6,393 bases of DNA from Chloroflexota bacterium. Its GTDB lineage: Bacteria > Chloroflexota > UBA6077. A program made the position numbers and the translations under genes. The notes under the pieces were generated by a model. That model saw only the letters and a list, made by a program, of their open reading frames with translations, was not told where the DNA came from and ran no database searches. This document shows, piece after piece, positions 5,507 to 6,393 of this stretch (position 1 is its first letter; every line of letters starts with the position of its first letter). The stretch is taken from contig JAJZQR010000312.1 in assembly GCA_021806765.1 (NCBI GenBank), positions 1 through 6,393 of the forward strand, in the 5' to 3' direction.

Positions 5507-6393
5507 ATGGAAGAACCTCGAGCGTCTTCGCTCACCACCCCGACCGCTGAGGGCCGCAGCCTTCGCGACACCCTCAGCCGAGGCCAGCTCGTGTTCCTGC
5601 TCGGCGGGATCATGCTGAGCATGCTGCTGAGCGCCCTGGACCAGACCGTAGTTGGGACCGCCATGCCCCGCGTGATCGCGGAACTGAACGGCATGGAGCA
5701 CTACGCCTGGGTCTTCACCGCCTACATGCTGGCCTCCACGGTGATGGTGCCCATCTACGGGAAGCTCTCGGACATCTACGGACGCCGTCCCTTCTTCCTG
5801 ATCGGAATGGCGCTCTTCCTGGCAGGCTCGGCCCTCTCCGGCACCAGCCAGAATATGACCCAGTTGATCGTCTTCCGCGCCCTCCAAGGGCTCGGCGCGG
5901 GCGCCATGATGCCCATCGTCCAGGCCATCATCGGAGATATCTTTCCTCCCGCAGAGCGGGGCAAGTGGCAGGGACTGATGACGGCCGTCTTCGGCCTGGC
6001 CTCCATCGTCGGCCCGACGGCCGGTGGCTGGATCACCGACAACTGGGGGTGGCGCTGGGTCTTCTACGTGAACATGCCCCTGGGACTTCTGGCCCTGGTG
6101 GTCGGGGGCCTCGCCCTGCCCGGCCACAGCCGCCGCAGCCAGCACCAGGTCGACTACCTCGGCTCCGCGACCCTGATGGGCGGTACCGTCCCCCTCCTGC
6201 TGGCCTTCTCCTGGGCCGGAACGCAGTACGATTGGGGCTCCCCGCAGATCGTCGGACTGCTGGCTCTTTCCCTGCTCATGCTGGGAACCTTCTTCCTGGT
6301 GGAGACCCGGGCGGCCGAGCCGATCATCAGCCCGGCCCTGTTCAGGAATCGGATCTTCTCGGTATCGGTTGTCGCGAGCTTGCCGGTCTGCTT
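5507..6393 (+). CDS. MFS transporter, DHA2 (EmrB/QacA type) drug exporter (partial, runs off right edge)
   Basis: This is a proton-driven inner-membrane multidrug exporter of the 14-segment DHA2 group. 295 codons are present out of a usual 450-550 or so, so the gene continues past the window. Motifs in order: LDQTVVGTAMPRVIAEL (44-60, motif D1 with Asp45), GKLSDIYGRRP (85-95, motif A), FRALQGLGAGAMMP (123-136, motif B with Arg124), GPTAGGWITD (169-178, motif C) and the DHA2-typical WGWRWVFYVNMPLG (180-193). By eye about eight membrane segments fit (first near 28-48). ATG 5507 is preceded by AAGGGG (5488-5493), 13 nt upstream, a slightly long spacing. The first 25 residues are a polar cytoplasmic tail. 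It is cotranscribed with marR across a 23-bp gap and probably controlled by it. The family is certain; substrates are unknown. Confidence 0.94.
   Translation, partial: MEEPRASSLTTPTAEGRSLRDTLSRGQLVFLLGGIMLSMLLSALDQTVVGTAMPRVIAELNGMEHYAWVFTAYMLASTVMVPIYGKLSDIYGRRPFFLIGMALFLAGSALSGTSQNMTQLIVFRALQGLGAGAMMPIVQAIIGDIFPPAERGKWQGLMTAVFGLASIVGPTAGGWITDNWGWRWVFYVNMPLGLLALVVGGLALPGHSRRSQHQVDYLGSATLMGGTVPLLLAFSWAGTQYDWGSPQIVGLLALSLLMLGTFFLVETRAAEPIISPALFRNRIFSVSVVASLPVC

Noticed and set aside
5327..6145. 272-codon open frame on the minus strand opposite marR and the MFS gene
   Set aside because: It is an antisense shadow of two clear genes, with no recognisable domain or ribosome site.

Overview
The window is GC-rich, densely packed bacterial DNA with seven protein genes in two divergent transcription units. 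No RNA gene, mobile element or CRISPR array is visible. The lipoprotein linker of the TRAP binding protein (Ala/Pro/Thr/Lys-rich with KAAEP-type repeats after an LAAC lipobox) is a style common in Chloroflexota solute-binding lipoproteins. A member of that phylum is my best guess for the host, but this is an inference from style, not proof.

Minus-strand unit (right to left, about 4730 to 1): a GntR/FCD-family repressor gene, a 216-bp gap, the three genes of a TRAP carboxylate-type transporter (DctP lipoprotein, DctQ small membrane subunit, DctM large permease), then the N-terminal half of a split transketolase that runs off the left edge. dctQ and dctM overlap by ATGA, and the transketolase gene starts 33 bp after dctM. 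A perfect 9-bp hairpin lies between dctP and dctQ. This reads as a regulated uptake-and-catabolism cassette: GntR senses a sugar, sugar acid or derived phosphate, DctPQM imports the substrate with a cation gradient, and a ThDP transketolase moves a two-carbon unit in the pathway. The C-terminal transketolase subunit and other catabolic enzymes would lie beyond position 1. The substrate cannot be read from this window.

Divergent intergenic region (4653 to 5021, 369 bp): it holds a gntR promoter with a perfect TATAAT and an inverted repeat across its -35 and spacer; a small GC hairpin; a striking fold-back element with a 16-17-bp perfect stem that neither gene explains; an AT-rich marR promoter with an extended -10; and a CTGCCG/CGGCAG palindrome just before the marR ribosome binding site.

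Plus-strand unit (4950 to the right edge): a MarR-family regulator followed after 23 bp by a DHA2 (14-TM type) MFS drug exporter that runs off the right edge. This is the familiar arrangement of a MarR repressor controlling itself and an efflux pump. The two edge genes (transketolase and MFS) are open at the window ends, and I translated them directly from the sequence.
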